Positions 19,892 to 34,800 of a stretch of 64,000 nucleotides of DNA are shown here, piece after piece; within the stretch, counting starts at the first letter, position 1; each line of letters opens with the position of its first letter. The stretch is taken from contig CACVBU010001142.1 in the NCBI GenBank assembly GCA_902728285.1, positions 1,413,179 to 1,477,178 of the forward strand, given 5' to 3'. A program made the translations under genes and the position numbers. Source of the DNA: Clytia hemisphaerica (lineage: Eukaryota; Cnidaria; Hydrozoa; Leptothecata; Clytiidae). The notes beneath the pieces are model-generated. The model was not told the DNA's origin and searched no databases. It saw nothing but the letters and a program-made list of their open reading frames with translations.

Positions 19892-22800
19892 CTGAAATGT
19901 AAGATCATATGTAATAGTTATCGGACAGTTGCGAGTACAATATGAGAAATATTTTACGAGTTCCGAGATTTTTCCGTACAATATTTTCCGAGCCTTTAGG
20001 CGAGGAAAATATACGGAAAATCCGGAACGAGTGAAATATTTCCATATTGTACGAGCGAATGTCTGATAACTGGTTTATCGGTGACCCAAAAAATGCATTT
20101 TTTGTGTTGGAGGACACTTTTGTAGCAAAGTGACGTTAGATGATTGCTTCTACCGCTACAATGCAACAACATCTTTTCGTCAATTTATATTTTTACATGT
20201 AAAATACAAGATATATTGTACTCTTTTTAACCAATCAGATTGCAGATATTTTTTGGATCGCCGATAAAGGTATATATTCTTTGCTATAGAATTTACGTGA
20301 TGCACTTTTCAATCAATAAAATTTAACCATTTACAAGGGGAACAAGACACTGTGGTTAAATTCACTAAAGGGTTTTGTAATAATAAATCCGAAATATATT
20401 GTAAAAATATAAATGGTTGTTAAAAATCAGCCTAAAAGTTTTGTTTACTCAACATACAGAATTAATCTTTAATTAGTTTGATCATAGCACTACTCGATGT
20501 GGGTTAAGTTATAATTCAATGAGACTTTCTGTTTAAAATTTTGTTCACCCTTATAGAGTAGTGCTACCAATAGGGTACAACTATCAAAGAAAATCTGATC
20601 AAAGATATTCCTGGGCCATGATCGATTTTGTGTCCAAGGCTGAGGCCAGTGTCTAAATAAACCAAGTTTTCTTCACCTTCTTGCGCTGGAGATAAACACT
20701 TGATGTTGGTGACAGTCACCTCATCTTTCTTGACAGGGCAATCGACATCACAAATTGTCACCATAGTATCTTCACCATAGCCGGTTCCACTGATAACCAC
20801 TTCAATTCCACCACCGAACCCACTTAACGGTGAGCCAGAAACACTTCCACTCAAACCGTATACGAACGGTACGCTGTTTGAATCACCCGAACTCTAGGAA
20901 AGGGAAAAAAGTTATGCTTACGAAAAGCGATATTTCACTCTTCAGGGGAAAGATATAATTTTTAGGCTTGAATCTTATAAAACCAGCAAACTGAAGTGAA
21001 GCGACTGCTTATGTAGAAATTTTCGTCATCGTTCGTGACTTCATCGGCATAATTAGATAGATATGATATATACTTTTCGAAATCAAAATTCTTCAAGAAC
21101 TTTGTGACATTGCAGTGGACTCTCTCTAATTTGATCTTCAAAGGACCAAAAATTTCATTTGAATTAAAGAAATATTCGAATTACAGAGGGTAATTCAAGC
21201 CACTTTTCGTTCAGCTTAGGGAATAAATATTTCAGTTTGAATTACAAAAATTCGAAAAATAGAGATTCGAATTAGAGAGAATTGACTTTAGCTTAACCTC
21301 ACAAGACGTCGAAAAACGAATTATGAAGTAACTCTCTCATACGTACATCGATGTGGACTTTGAGAGTTGTATTTCCAGCTGTATGGTGTTGTAGGGTACA
21401 CGTGATTTTTGTGGATGATTCCACGATCACTGATTGACACTCTGAAACTCCAACCTTGACACTCACTCCTGTGCTGTGTGGGAAGTTTCCTGAAAAGAAA
21501 CAATATAAAATACCATCAGGTATATTTAACCATGTTTCAACAATAATAGATGGTGAGCCAACTATTGATTTGTAGAATTATCCCAATAGATCATAAACGA
21601 TAATTCAGGTTGCTACTAAGGCATTGAATCTCCTTGCATTCTTATTTTCTTAAACCTTGCCCATGCAACATGTTCAATCTGGTGGTCAACGAAATTCTTG
21701 TAAATTGAATGGGAAGCATTTGTTCTCATTACCCGTTAAAGTGATCGTATCACCGCTCTTTCCAGTGGTCGGTGAAACTGAACTGATCTCTGGTGATTCA
21801 TCATCTGAATATTCAAAATGGGTCGTCGATTTGATTTGGTCATCAACCGAAACTTCAATCGGTCCCGTCATGCAATTCGGACATACTTCATCAACAGATG
21901 GTGGTGTTATACATTTGATTTGAGTCATTGTTTTTGATGTGATTCGACAAGGCTTTCCACCAATGGTAACTGTCGATTGAGCGATCACGATATCTGAGGT
22001 GCCGGGTTGACGATTCGGATAAGAACCACCTGTAAAGTTTAATTAAAATTTAATTACTCGAGTGCCCCCTTAACTCGAATAAGTTTGTTTTTCCATTCAG
22101 ACAAAAACCCATTAAAATGACATTACCTTCGCCACGGAAACCATATCCGTTGATTGTAATTTCCGTTCCTCCATACTTTGATCCCAGGGGTGGTGTTACC
22201 GAAGAAATCTTCCCCGTAATTGCACCAGGATAGAAATCCTGGGTTTTGCCATTATGCGTGAATTGAGTATATCCTTTGCCCTCGATGTAGAGACGAATGG
22301 AGTAGCCACCGTGCGGGAGAAGAAAAGCATCTGAATATGTGAAAACATCGCCTTCTTTTGTCACCACTTCAGTACCTTGAATGACGATATCATTGAAATG
22401 GAATTGATAAGATTGAGTAGTTGATCCACCTTCCACACCGATTCTCAACGTATTGCCAGCATCTTGCATAACATTACCTATGATAATATATGGAAAAATG
22501 GAGAATTCAGTTAGGGATTGCTTCTTTTTCGGTGACCTTTTCTCCGGGTAAAAGGAGGTAATCACCTTTATATAAACCCTAGAGGAAGTTTCTCAACTCT
22601 GGCCAACAAAATTCGTTATCTTACAAGTTTATTTAAAAGTCATACCCTAATAGTAGCACTACTCAATAGCGCTGTAAATACACCGAGAGCGCTAGGTCTA
22701 CTATTCCTTGAGTACTTGTGATAATGTTGGATGAAGCACCGTTTAAAAAAAACTCTGATCAAAGATGGCGGATATAGCTTTGTCCAGGGTTCATACGGGT

Positions 22801-25800
22801 CAGTGGTAAACATTCTCGGTAGACACTCTTGATATAATAAAGACGTGGATTTCATTTTTTTTTCATTAGCGTTATTTTTCGTTGCTGGCGTAATAAGGGC
22901 CAGCGTAAGAGATCGGGACCAAAATAGAGCGGGGCTAAAAGTGGGGAAAAAGAGTTTTGGCGTAATAAGGGCCTGGGTAGAAGGAGCCAGTGCTAAATTA
23001 AGGGCTGGCTATAAAAAAGGCCGTATACTTCATCTTGGCAAGAAAAATTAAGGTTGAGAATTAAGTTATTTTCAAAACATTTACCGAGGATAGTTTCTTG
23101 TTTCGCAATTGGTGTTAAAGTAGAATCATAAACGAAAGTGAAAGGGGTTTCAGTCTTTTGCGCATCAAGTTGATATCCTTTGTCTTGGACTTCGATATCT
23201 GCTGAGCCAGATGCATCAGCAGGTGACCAGCACGTCAGTTGGGAGTACGTACTTTCGATAGTTTCACAAACAGAAACACCAATGATGACTTCAACAAGGT
23301 GTCCATTTAAACCATGACCACCAACTGTTAGTTTCGTACGCCCTTGTTCAGAGCCTCGTAGTGGTGAAATCTGTATGAGGGGGGGGATAAACGATTAAAG
23401 TCTTAAGGCCGGTCTCCACTTTCGAGCAACATGAGCAACATTTTGCGCGAAAGTGGAGACCGACCTTTATATATCAGAATAACATGAGGCAAAAACATAC
23501 AATTTCAACCGTTCAGTAACCTATTCTTGAAGATCTATTCAATCTCTGAAAAGAAAAATTACTTGTCGTCTGATCGTTGCTGTATGCTATGATGTGTCAA
23601 GGGATTCGGAACTTTTGAAAATGGAACATCTAAAAACTGAACACTTTTACCAAGAAATTTTAAAAGCAGTGTGAAATGTGTGGTGTAAACTTACACCGGA
23701 AACCTCATGTTGAAAGACAACAGAATAATTGAGATCGGAACGGATTTGCACAAGAGCGTCTCCTTTCCCCTCAACCAAAAGTGAAACTGGGAGTAAAATA
23801 TCCATCGGCGGTTCGCTTGTAAGATCCATATCACATTCTAAGGATGTCGCACTTGCAGATTTGACGTCACAAAGATGTGAACCAAACTTGACATTATTTT
23901 TCGAGCGCGTGCTACTGAATCCAACACCATTTATTTTGATCCGTTGGCTTGGTAACCGATGCATTAATCCAGTGGATTGATCTTGTTCAATGGATGTGAT
24001 TTTAGGTGTACGGTCATCCCGGTACGTGAATGGGAGGGTATTGGTGGATTCATACCCTAGAAGAACAAATAATCAAATATGAGCTTAGCTTGTACCAAAC
24101 TCTTCTTTGTTGAGAAGATAACGCAATAAGATTTTATAAAAAAATACGTGGTACAGGCTCATATGAGCTACGTCGAAGACCGACTTCGCACTCTTTAATA
24201 CAAATATTTTCCATTAAATAAAATTTTTATTCAAAGTTTTAAGAACCCCGTTAAGTAGGGAAGCTTGCGAGGATATATAACTTAGTTCAATTAACAAGGA
24301 CGAGGATATCTTCAACTACATTCGAAGTTCGTTCAATGACCACGATGTTGCCACCGAAACTGAAACCATATCCTTTAAGTGTTCCGCTAGTGAAGCCATA
24401 ATCAAAATCGAACCTTTTGGAACAAGTTCCCGATTGTGATGGTTGACAGTAGAAGTTTGAAGCGTCATACGAGAGTATGTCATCGGGATCGGAAGGGTAG
24501 ATACCTGATGTCACGCCTGATTCTGGGGAATAACCCCATGACCACTATAAAATATAGAATGAACAAAATAAATTAAACCAACTATTTGAAAACTTGAAAA
24601 TTTGAAAATGTCAACGGTTCTGGTGAAACCATATTAGCGAACACTTTTCTTAAAGCATTTTAGTAATATGAGCTGTAACTTCAAAACATGAAGAACACTC
24701 TCACATTTAGCTTACTTTCAAAATGATTGAAATGAAATCTACAATACTCTGTATTGCCTGGAAATTGTACCAGCATGAAACACCATACAGTATTCTAGGG
24801 CCCTTTTATTTCTCAATAATTTGGGAGTTACATTAGCATCAGACAGCATCCAGAAAGAACGTACCTCCACAGTGTCACCAGTCAGAATGTTGATGTTCTC
24901 TTTACTCCACTTGTACCCAATACCAAATGCTATAGGGAAAATTCAAAGTAAATATTTTTGAACGTTTCAAACTAGCAAACAAGTCAATTAATCATGGCAG
25001 AGGGGTGGGAGATGATAGAAGGGCGAGCGGACTTTTTATTAATAAGGAGCTGCTTTGGAGCGCGAGGAAATATTGGCTAGAGCGTGTTGAACAACAGGGT
25101 TTTCAACCTCGACCCATTGGTATTTCTTCTTATCAACCTAGCCCAACTCACTCAACCCTACTACACTCTTCCTCCCTGCACCATATCGTCATCATATTGC
25201 TTGTCAGTATAATAGTCCTAATATCGACATCATATGTTCTTTTGAAAAAATTTATTCATGTTGCTGAGCAATATATCAGAATTAATCAGTGAGCCATGTT
25301 TTACTGCTAGAAGCTCCTTTCAAAGTTGATTGCAGTGGAGATGTAAAAAAACTTCAAAACCTAAAAAATATAATAATATAAAGGCTTACTTTCGTGCTGT
25401 CCGCTATTGCCCACTTGAACTGTCCGCGTGACAGGTGGCTGTTTGCAGGTAATCGTGGTATCCGAAACCGTCAAAATTTCGCATTTTTTCTGGCCCACTC
25501 TCACTTCTACGTCAGAGTCCACCGTTCCAAAGCCTTCTCCAGTGATGGTTAAAATGGAACCTCCGGCGTAGGAACCTTTGTTTGGAGAGACGCTGGTTAA
25601 GGAGAGTACGTATTCCATATCGAATTCAATACTGGAGAAACCATCGCTTCGTACCACGGCACATTTCTTGACACCCAGTTCATTTTCGGGCAACGTACAT
25701 TCGATATGCGACGTACTGGCGGCTACGATTTTACATTCTTTAGTGTCAACATTGACTTTATTTTTCACTGAAACTTGAACCTGCTATTGATAGCTTCTGA

Positions 25801-28800
25801 CCACCTATGGTACAATAGATTGTAGAGCGTCTCATACGTATTGCTTGTATTTGTAGTACACGTTTTTCTTTTTAAGAAACTAATTTTTAAGAAACATGAG
25901 ACTCAGAATGCCTAAAAACTAAGAAACATCTAAGAAACATGCTAAGGCTAAGAATGAGAAAATAACATATCGGTTTCTTTTAAGAACTATCCGATCCAGC
26001 CTTCCATGAGGCTGATAATGTCAAAAAGTTTAAAAACATGTAAGAAACATTTAAGGCTCAAAAGGCCGATTTCTTAAGAAACATTGAGGCTGCTTGGTAA
26101 AACTAACTTCTTAAAAAAAAAACGTGTATTGCAGAAAAGCTCATAAACGAGAGAAAAGTGTAAGTAATTTTAGAGTGTAGAGAATCATTAGAAGCGTCAG
26201 CGTGAGATAAACGATGAAATAAAAATGTGGAACAAGTAAACAATTGAACGTCTGAGTTACCTTTGACGGAAGCTTTTTGAAAGGATAATGTATTGACAAT
26301 TGGGTCTGATCCAATGCCAACGGTGATGACATGTGGATAGGTGTACGTTGAACCATTGATGCTTGCCTATATTAAGAGACAAACAACAGCAAGTTTATAT
26401 ATGTATTATTCTGTCCTTGTGACCCTTACGCCCTTACAAGGAGTGGTATTCTGCAACGGAGACGGTTGGCTTCTGATTGTTCTAGATCATGATCAACTGA
26501 GGACGACGGTGAACAAGTACTTTTCCAAAACTCAGTTTTGCCGGTCAAAACTGCGTATTTTTCCAAATCGTCCCTCAAAAGTGCAAATACATATGCTGGC
26601 TAATTACTAGAGAGGGGACCAATACTATGAAAAAGACTTCCGGGCCACGCGATACCCTAGTACCCCTAACGGTACATAAATTTTCCACTTACCTCTAGTT
26701 CAGCTGACCCATCAACAAGTACCGGTGAACGACAGTATGTTCGTGTAGGTCCGCAATCTTTTAAATAACAATGGATATTGCAATCATGTCTATCTGAGCC
26801 CATTTTCAATTGTATCTCAAGCTCTTTACCATCTTTACCGAAACCTTTACCGTTAATCTCTATGTCAACACCACCATTTGTTCCAAGTGTGGATGGACTT
26901 ATAGATGTGATCACTATAGCAACCCTAAGATGATAATGGGAAGGTATACACTATAACAATACAACTCTAAACGTATAGACGTCTTTGTCAAGTTTCCTGT
27001 GTATCGCAGTGCAGTGGAGTTTCAATCAAGTATTTCGCACGAACCGCAGGAAAGTTAAATTATTTCAATTAGACAAACTATTATGTAAATGTCACTAAAC
27101 AAACTTTGTTATTGTTCATTTACAGCGAAAAAATCATTAGCTAAAAGATTAGTTCTTACTCGAATTTGATTGGATAAGCATTGCCCATTCCTTGCACATG
27201 CGCAATGACATCCTGTTGACCTCCCCGCGTTTCTTCACCTGTTAAAATATCAACGGTTTTTAGTAAGTGGGAAAATCCAAGAAAGGAGTTGCATATTCCA
27301 CCTTCCTTTGACGTAAATGGTCATCAAAAAGAGGACTTTTTAAAGTTAGTATAATTCAAACATAGTAAAAATAATTAAAAGGGACAATTGTAGTCAAACA
27401 AACTGATATTATACCGTGACAATTATCGTATTAACATATAACATCTACATTACTGTATGACAAGGATTTTAAACCTAAACCAGCCTAACCTTAAGTTTGC
27501 CCTCGACTACAGTTAGAAAAATGACATGCTTGAATAACTAAGTCATAGACCGCTTAAATCGTGTAATGCAGCGATGGCCAAGTGGTATGAGGCGTCAGCG
27601 TTACAAACCGGGGGTTCGTGGTATAAATTCATACCATTCCATTTAGTTCATAGATAACAGAGCCGGGCTGGCCATCACCCGTGAGAACAATCTAAAGACT
27701 GTTTAAAAGTCCTAGATTACTTGGCCGTCCATGTAAAATAAAACTCTATCAATTGTGTAATGAAGCGATGGACAAGTGGTATAGCAAGTGAGGGTTGCAA
27801 ACCGGGGATTCGTGGTTCAAACCCCTTCCAATTCCGTTCAGTTCGTAGATTACAGAGCTGGGCTGGCCATGACCCCATGAAAACAATCAATAGACTGTTT
27901 AAAAGTCCTAGATTACTTGGCTATCCATATAAAATAAAACTCTATCATAGAGGTATAAAGAAAGACAGGAGATGAATTTGTCGGTAATTGGTCGTTAAAG
28001 TCTTTTGATTTCTTTTATGTAATAAATCAAAAGAAATTCTAGGCTCGCCCGATGAAATACGACTTTTTAGTAGAACTCAAGTTTGCTCTGAACATTCTTA
28101 CTATCAGCATCGAAGATTTCCAGCCTTCTAATATACGAGAATAAAATAAAATTTAGCTCCACGAAATAAGTTTGCGTTCAATTGTGTCATCCATTAAATT
28201 TTGTTTTGAAAAGATATTTTCTCAAGCCAGAAAATGAAAAGTTCTTTATAAGCACACACAATTTCAGACCCAATTTGTAGACAAAAAGTCGCTGGAGAAT
28301 TTTGGAGGAAAGTATTAAGCAATAGAGTTCACCTTGAAGAAAATGTTGATCGAAAAATCTTGTCATTTGATGAAGGATTGCAAAGTTTACAGGCCCTTTT
28401 TTAATCCAAATATTTTCTTACACCAATGTCAGAAACAATGAATCTCGTTCCATCTTATTTCCAACACTTAAGTTAGCCAATAAGATTTTATCTATCAACA
28501 AAAGAGCTCATTAAAAATGCACGATATATGAGATTATGAGCATGCATACCTCGTAACTTTTTTAATCGTAGGGCGAGCATGGTTACAATAGCATACTTCT
28601 CCTGTTTCTTTATACCTCCATGCTCTTATCTATCTATGAATTTTTTCGACTCATAGTATACATTGCCTATCGTGCACACAACATTTTCTCCTGAGGTCGA
28701 ATCAATTGAACAATCAATATTCCCAACAGTAACCTTTGTAACTGTTTGTCCAACAAAATCTTGACTGGTAAGAGTAATCTGTTCACCAGGGGCGGCTGAT

Positions 28801-31800
28801 TGAGGCGTTATGGCGGTAATGTTTGGCGTCTTTTCCGTTGTGTAGTTGTAAGCGCATGAACCATTTGAACAGGTAGACATTAAACCGAATAAATCAACTG
28901 TGACCTAAGTGAAAATAATGGATTTATTTTCCAAGCATGGGACAGGACGTTTAACAATGTCATTAGATTGCTAGTGAACTTAAATTTGAGAGTATTCCAA
29001 CATCGTATTTTGGTTCACACGTTTGTATTCCAAGGGATCGTCAACACTCGAGGTTTATATAACTTCTTACATGCCGACCCACTCGAAATCAGGATTGTCG
29101 GACGATGAAAAACAGTATTATTTAAAGTGTGCACATTTTTTGCTACATTTGGGAAACCATGTCAGCATAACTAAACTGATTCCCTTGACAGTGGTTTTCA
29201 CATAGTGGCGAAATACAGTGCACACTTAAAAGGAATAGGCTTTAGAAATCGAGTCAAAATACCTGCGGTTTGTCCATCTTTTGTTGCAATAAATCACCTG
29301 TGAATGGACCATGTACAATTCCTCCGTCTTGCGTGGTTTTAACGACAACATCCGTCTGCAGGTCTTCTGATTTGCTCACCACTTCGAGCTGTGGTAGATC
29401 ACCTCCAATCGATTTAAAAGTGACATACCAGATCAAACCATGACAGTCACCTTGAAAAAATGAAAGTTTCGTACGTATGTTAACATGAGAACTGAAGGTG
29501 TTGTTTTTATATCAGCGGAATAAATATATATGTAACAACAAGCTCTTTACCATCGAAGGGTAAATTCTTTAACAGTTCTTTAGTCAGTAAATTGACCTCC
29601 GGGTAAATTTTTTAACTGGTCAAATACTTAATAAAGAATCTACCCAACGCCCACGGAAGCCGAATTGATCCGATTTGATTTTATATTAATAGAGCATATT
29701 TAATTTAAAATTTTCGTTGATTTGATAAAAATAGTCTTAGAGAACTGAGACAGAGACCATGTTCACACGTTACTGTTCCGTTTCGTTCCGGTATGGAACG
29801 GAACGGAACCGCAACGTCTGAACATGGTCAGAGAGTTGTATCTTTCCATGTCGTTGGCATAGGACGATAAAACCGCGTCTAGTTCCCATCAATGTTTATT
29901 TAATTCAACCCTTGAAAATGTTCGATAATGATACCTAAGTTTGTGACAGCAAGGGTCCCAGCAGAATCTTCTAATGCTCCTTCCAATCGAGCTCTCAATT
30001 GGTCTGATGTGATATTGACAGGAATATCTAAAGAAATTTCTGAACATGATAACTTTCACAATTCAATAAAAGTCAAACCCATAACTCTTGAAGACGCTGA
30101 TATACCTTTCGGCTTCTAGTTCTGAGGTATATGCAACCCATCAATGTTTTTTTTCTCGGTCAATTAGCGTGCGTCGGTCGAAAATCGTGACCCTTTGAGA
30201 GGTAAATTATCGATTTTATTGATTTTTGGATTGGACCCTTTGAGATGCTGATGATGATCTTTGAATTTTGAGGTATGAATTCTGAATTCTTATAGGAGCG
30301 TACACGGTTCTATATGAAAACATGAGGCTCATTTTTGGCCAAAACCTAAAAAAAAATAAGGCACAATCCCAGCCTCCCACTTCAGACAAATTACACACGA
30401 ATTTCTAACAAGAAAGAAACAGACAATAGAATATCTAGAGGAATAAATAAATTATACCGGGTGCACCAAAAAAAAGTATAAAACTTTGTCGAGATATTGC
30501 GAGCTTCAGGATTTAAATTTTTTGTTCATTCTTTTTTTATCGCATAGAGGATGCTCTAACTTGAATTCTGAGCTATCATCATTAGGTTTGAAAAAGTAAG
30601 TAATTATCTCAAAAAAACTGACTTTTTTTTAATGTCGAAATTTCAAAAAATCATCAAAAACAGCGAGCAAACTTTTCTCTTGGCACTTACCTTCTTTACA
30701 CATAAAAATACCAAAAAATGCAACTGTGTTCATCAAAACTCGTTACGGAATTTAAGAATATGGTAAAACAAGCTATTCCCATGTGGAAAAATATTTTTGG
30801 TAAAGCTGAAAATTTTTTTTGGAAATCTCCAAGAGAGGTGTGGTGTGCTACGTGAGAAAATTTTTGAAAAAATAAATCACCATTCCTCAACTAGTTGCTC
30901 AAAGAACTTGGGTCTGCATTGAGTTTGCTGGTGTTGGAAATATTCATGACGTGTAAATAAGATAGACAAACCGTTGGCAAAATATAAGATAGGAGAAAAA
31001 AGAATCAAAAAGACAAAGAAATTGTGTTTTTGTCATTTTGTCTTATTTATAGCGTGATTGCTGTTTTTAATGATTTTTTGAAATTTCGACATGGAAAAAA
31101 AGTCAGTTTTTTGGAAATAACTTTCGAACTACTTTTTCAAATTTAATGTATAATAGCTCAGAATTCAAGTTAGAGCATCCTCTATACAATAAAAAAAGAA
31201 TGAACAAAAAATATAAATCCTGAAGCTCACAATATCTCAACAAACCCGTATACTTTTTTTTGGTGCACCCGGTAGAGTTTCGTCGATATCAGGTTCTAAT
31301 ATATCCAAGAACAAGTAATACTTTAATGGACCTACCTATTTATAAAACGAATAATTAGAATTTAATGGAAGTAATGTATAATTTTAAATTTCGATTTATA
31401 TATCTATTGGAACGGAGAAAGCAATTAAGAAACGCATCGATGTTTAACGGTGAAAGAAAAATAATATCGACACTTTAATCAATCATTCAGAGAAAATTAA
31501 AACTGAAGTAAAAAAAACATTTAGTTTTCAGTTTTTCATTATTTCATCACAGATTGAGGAGTCACATTTTGGGCATTGCCATTTTACATCATTGTGCAAA
31601 AAATCATGAAAATCTGTCGAGTATAAGTTGAAAAAATGAAGGAAAACCGTTTTCGGCGATTTTTAAGGAGTTCCGGATTCAAAGGATGATTTTTTTGGAA
31701 ATCAAACGATGCTAAGTTTTGGGCATCATCATAAAGAACATTTTTCTGTAAAGAAACAATTAAATAAGTTGAAAAAATGTGACGGAAATGTGAAAAAACG

Positions 31801-34800
31801 ACGATTTCCGGCACATTTCCGGTTCTACAGACCGGAAAAATTTTTTTTTCGGCAAACGGTTTTCGACACCTTTTCGGCAGTACTAATGTGCATCTATGTG
31901 CAAAAAATCGCAAAAAACTAATGATAAAATCTCGAGAAAATCTCAAAAAACCGCTTTTTTCGGGACATTTCCGGTTCTACCGGCCGGAAAAATTTTTTTT
32001 TCGAAAATCGGGCTCCGTCACATTCGAGGGTTTATAGTAATGCACCTTTGTGCAAAAAATCAAAGAAAAATTGAATGAGCCAATCTCGAGAAAAGTTGGT
32101 AACTAACGTACTAACGAACGGACGAACGGACGAACGGACAAAGGTTAATTTATAGGACCTCCACCGGGGTAGGTCCAAAAATTAAAAAAATCTTAGGGGG
32201 AAATATCATTTTTGTTAATCACGTGCTAATACAGGGCCAATACAGAGAATAAATAGAATTTTTACCCCTGATGAAGATTTCCTTTTCATTTCTGTCCGTG
32301 AATTTTTGGCTCATTCGAAATAAGTCCCCCCCAGATTCTTTTATGGGCAAAAGATTGATGTCACAAACAAAAACCCGAAATTTGACGCAAATTCAAAGTT
32401 GCTAAAACCTAAAGCCACTTATACTATTGGAAAGCTCTTGAAAAACAAAATTTAGAGGACTTTGAAGCGGATATGGTGGATTTCTCAACGTAACTCGAGA
32501 AGAACGGCGTCATAGGGCCTTTTTGATTACCCCCTCTCAAAAAGGTTTTTAAATACATTCTTCTTTGGAATGAGCCAAAAGAATTCCACTCCGGAAATTG
32601 TTGTCATGGGTCCTAAAGAATGACCCCCTACTAAAAGTATCTGAGAAAATACTAGACAACTTACATCAACAGTAGATTTAGCCCAGTCATGGATCTCAAG
32701 CCTTGGAATATTGACCATACAATCTTGAGCGTGTAATGAAATGGCCAGGTCGTCTGAAACGGTAACTGTTTTTGACCAATCAAAATCTGGCTCGGTTGTC
32801 CTTGTAACTGAAAATAAACATTATAAAATGAATAATAAATTTGAATCCTTGATTATTTAGGAATTCTTGATTACTTGGAAACCAGTAGGAGGGGATTGAC
32901 TTGAGCGTTGTGTATTGCAAGATTATTTTACAAAATCCATAGTTTCTTACATAATCTCGATTAAACAACTTACTCTCGTCAAAATAAGTTCTTGCCAGAA
33001 GTGTTTCCGTTTATGAATATAATTTACGTAGGGATTTCGAATTTGACAATGGATTCGAGTTTTCACTGAAATTCACTTACAGCTATTAACTTACTCGGGT
33101 AAATTATGGCATGTCTTAAAATTACCATAATTTTAAAACCGCAAAAATTTTAAAATTAAAAACCGCAAATTAGTAAAAAACAAAAAATCCTTTTGCTGAC
33201 GTAATCAGAATTTCGGAAATATTTTTTTTGCAAATGATTGACTTAGTGAGATATATCTTTGGTGAAAATTTGAAGATAATTGGATAAGCAATCCTTGAGA
33301 AATTCAATTTTTAGTTTTTATGACGTCATCGATTATGAGGTCATAATCAGCTTTTGCGGTTTTTCGCGAAAATCATTGAAAAAATAATTAGGTTACACAT
33401 CAGGTTAGAAACTTCATCATAGCACCCTTCGTGTTCTGTGATTTATTTGGTCATTTTCTGTCGACTAATGCGATCTAAAAATTATGGTAATATTCAGTTT
33501 TTGAGACAATATCGCACAATACCTTTACACATAACTTAAAATCAAACGGATGAAAAAACGTACTTCTCAATTCTTCATTTCCAATCCAGACGTTGTCATA
33601 GTAACTTCTCGTCCAGTAAGATGACGTCCGAGTATAAAGATGGCGGATAAGAATATCCTTAGTGACATCAAGTTTTCTATCACTCGTTACGAGCCAACTA
33701 GTTGTAACTGCGTCATAGATATTGAAACATTTGTGTTCGTTGTGGACGCTTGAGTCTGAAATACGTACGTTATCATGTCTACGATCGGCATTCTCTGTAT
33801 TCCCGTAATCGACTTGTAGTTGAACATACGACACTTTCGCGTCTCCACGATGCGAGAAACAAAACTGAAAATATAGAAATTGGAGTGTTATTCATTCATA
33901 CCATTGTTGTCGCCGTATTCAAACATGCCAGTCAAAACAGCAGGCTATTTCATTCAAAATTCACTTATTTTCCATCCAGAACGCCCGCGCATATTTTTTA
34001 CACAGACGCCGGATTGAAACTAAAATTTATCGCTAAAATCTATTCCAGGTTTTATTCACGTTACTGCTAGACGCCAGAGAATTATCTAAGGCTATCAGTA
34101 AGCAATAAAAATACTGATAATACACAGGGAACGAGGTTGGGGTGCAATTACAGTTTCGAATATTTTGACTTATAAAAAACTTACATAATGGTGATCTTGT
34201 AGACGATAGGGTCCGAGCACCGTTCCATTCCGAAGGTATGATCGACCAAGATGGAAGAGGTTATGCCAATTGTTTTTATAAAATCTCAACGATTTTCGTC
34301 CGCACGTTGATGGTCTTTCGGACGTACGTGTACCAATTTCATTTCTAGGGTCAGGTGCTTCGAAATCTTGGAAGAAATAGCCTCCATCGACTGGAAAAGA
34401 TTAAAATGAAGAAAGTCAAAAATTAAACTTCGTCACCCAAAGACACATTTTTCAGCAGAGATAAGATAAGACAAGATACAGACCTAGACTCTCTAACCTA
34501 CTTCAGAGATCACCTCACGTGATTTATGGATCAAAGAAAAAAAAAGTCCTTTATTTCAAAAGCTATCATTGTCCCTTATTTTCTCTTGAAAATTTGGACG
34601 AAATTTCAAATAATATTTGTTTTTTAACAGGTATATGAGAGATGGATCCGTCCATCCATGCTCTAAAGGGACAGTGAAATATTTTTTAAACTGCTGCCAA
34701 TAATCAAAGCAAGGTATTTCGCATGAGCTTGAAATTTGATTTTCACAGTATAATTAGCAAATATTCTTGATATGCAGAATTTGGAAACGGAAATACTTCT

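Noticed and set aside
22845-23051. Plus-strand ORF with repeated ggcgtaataagggcc
   Set aside because: Low-complexity intron sequence with repeated words and no gene signals.
27561-27650. Possible functional tRNA gene
   Set aside because: The B box is degraded in the first unit, and both units carry a common non-tRNA tail; a SINE explains them better.
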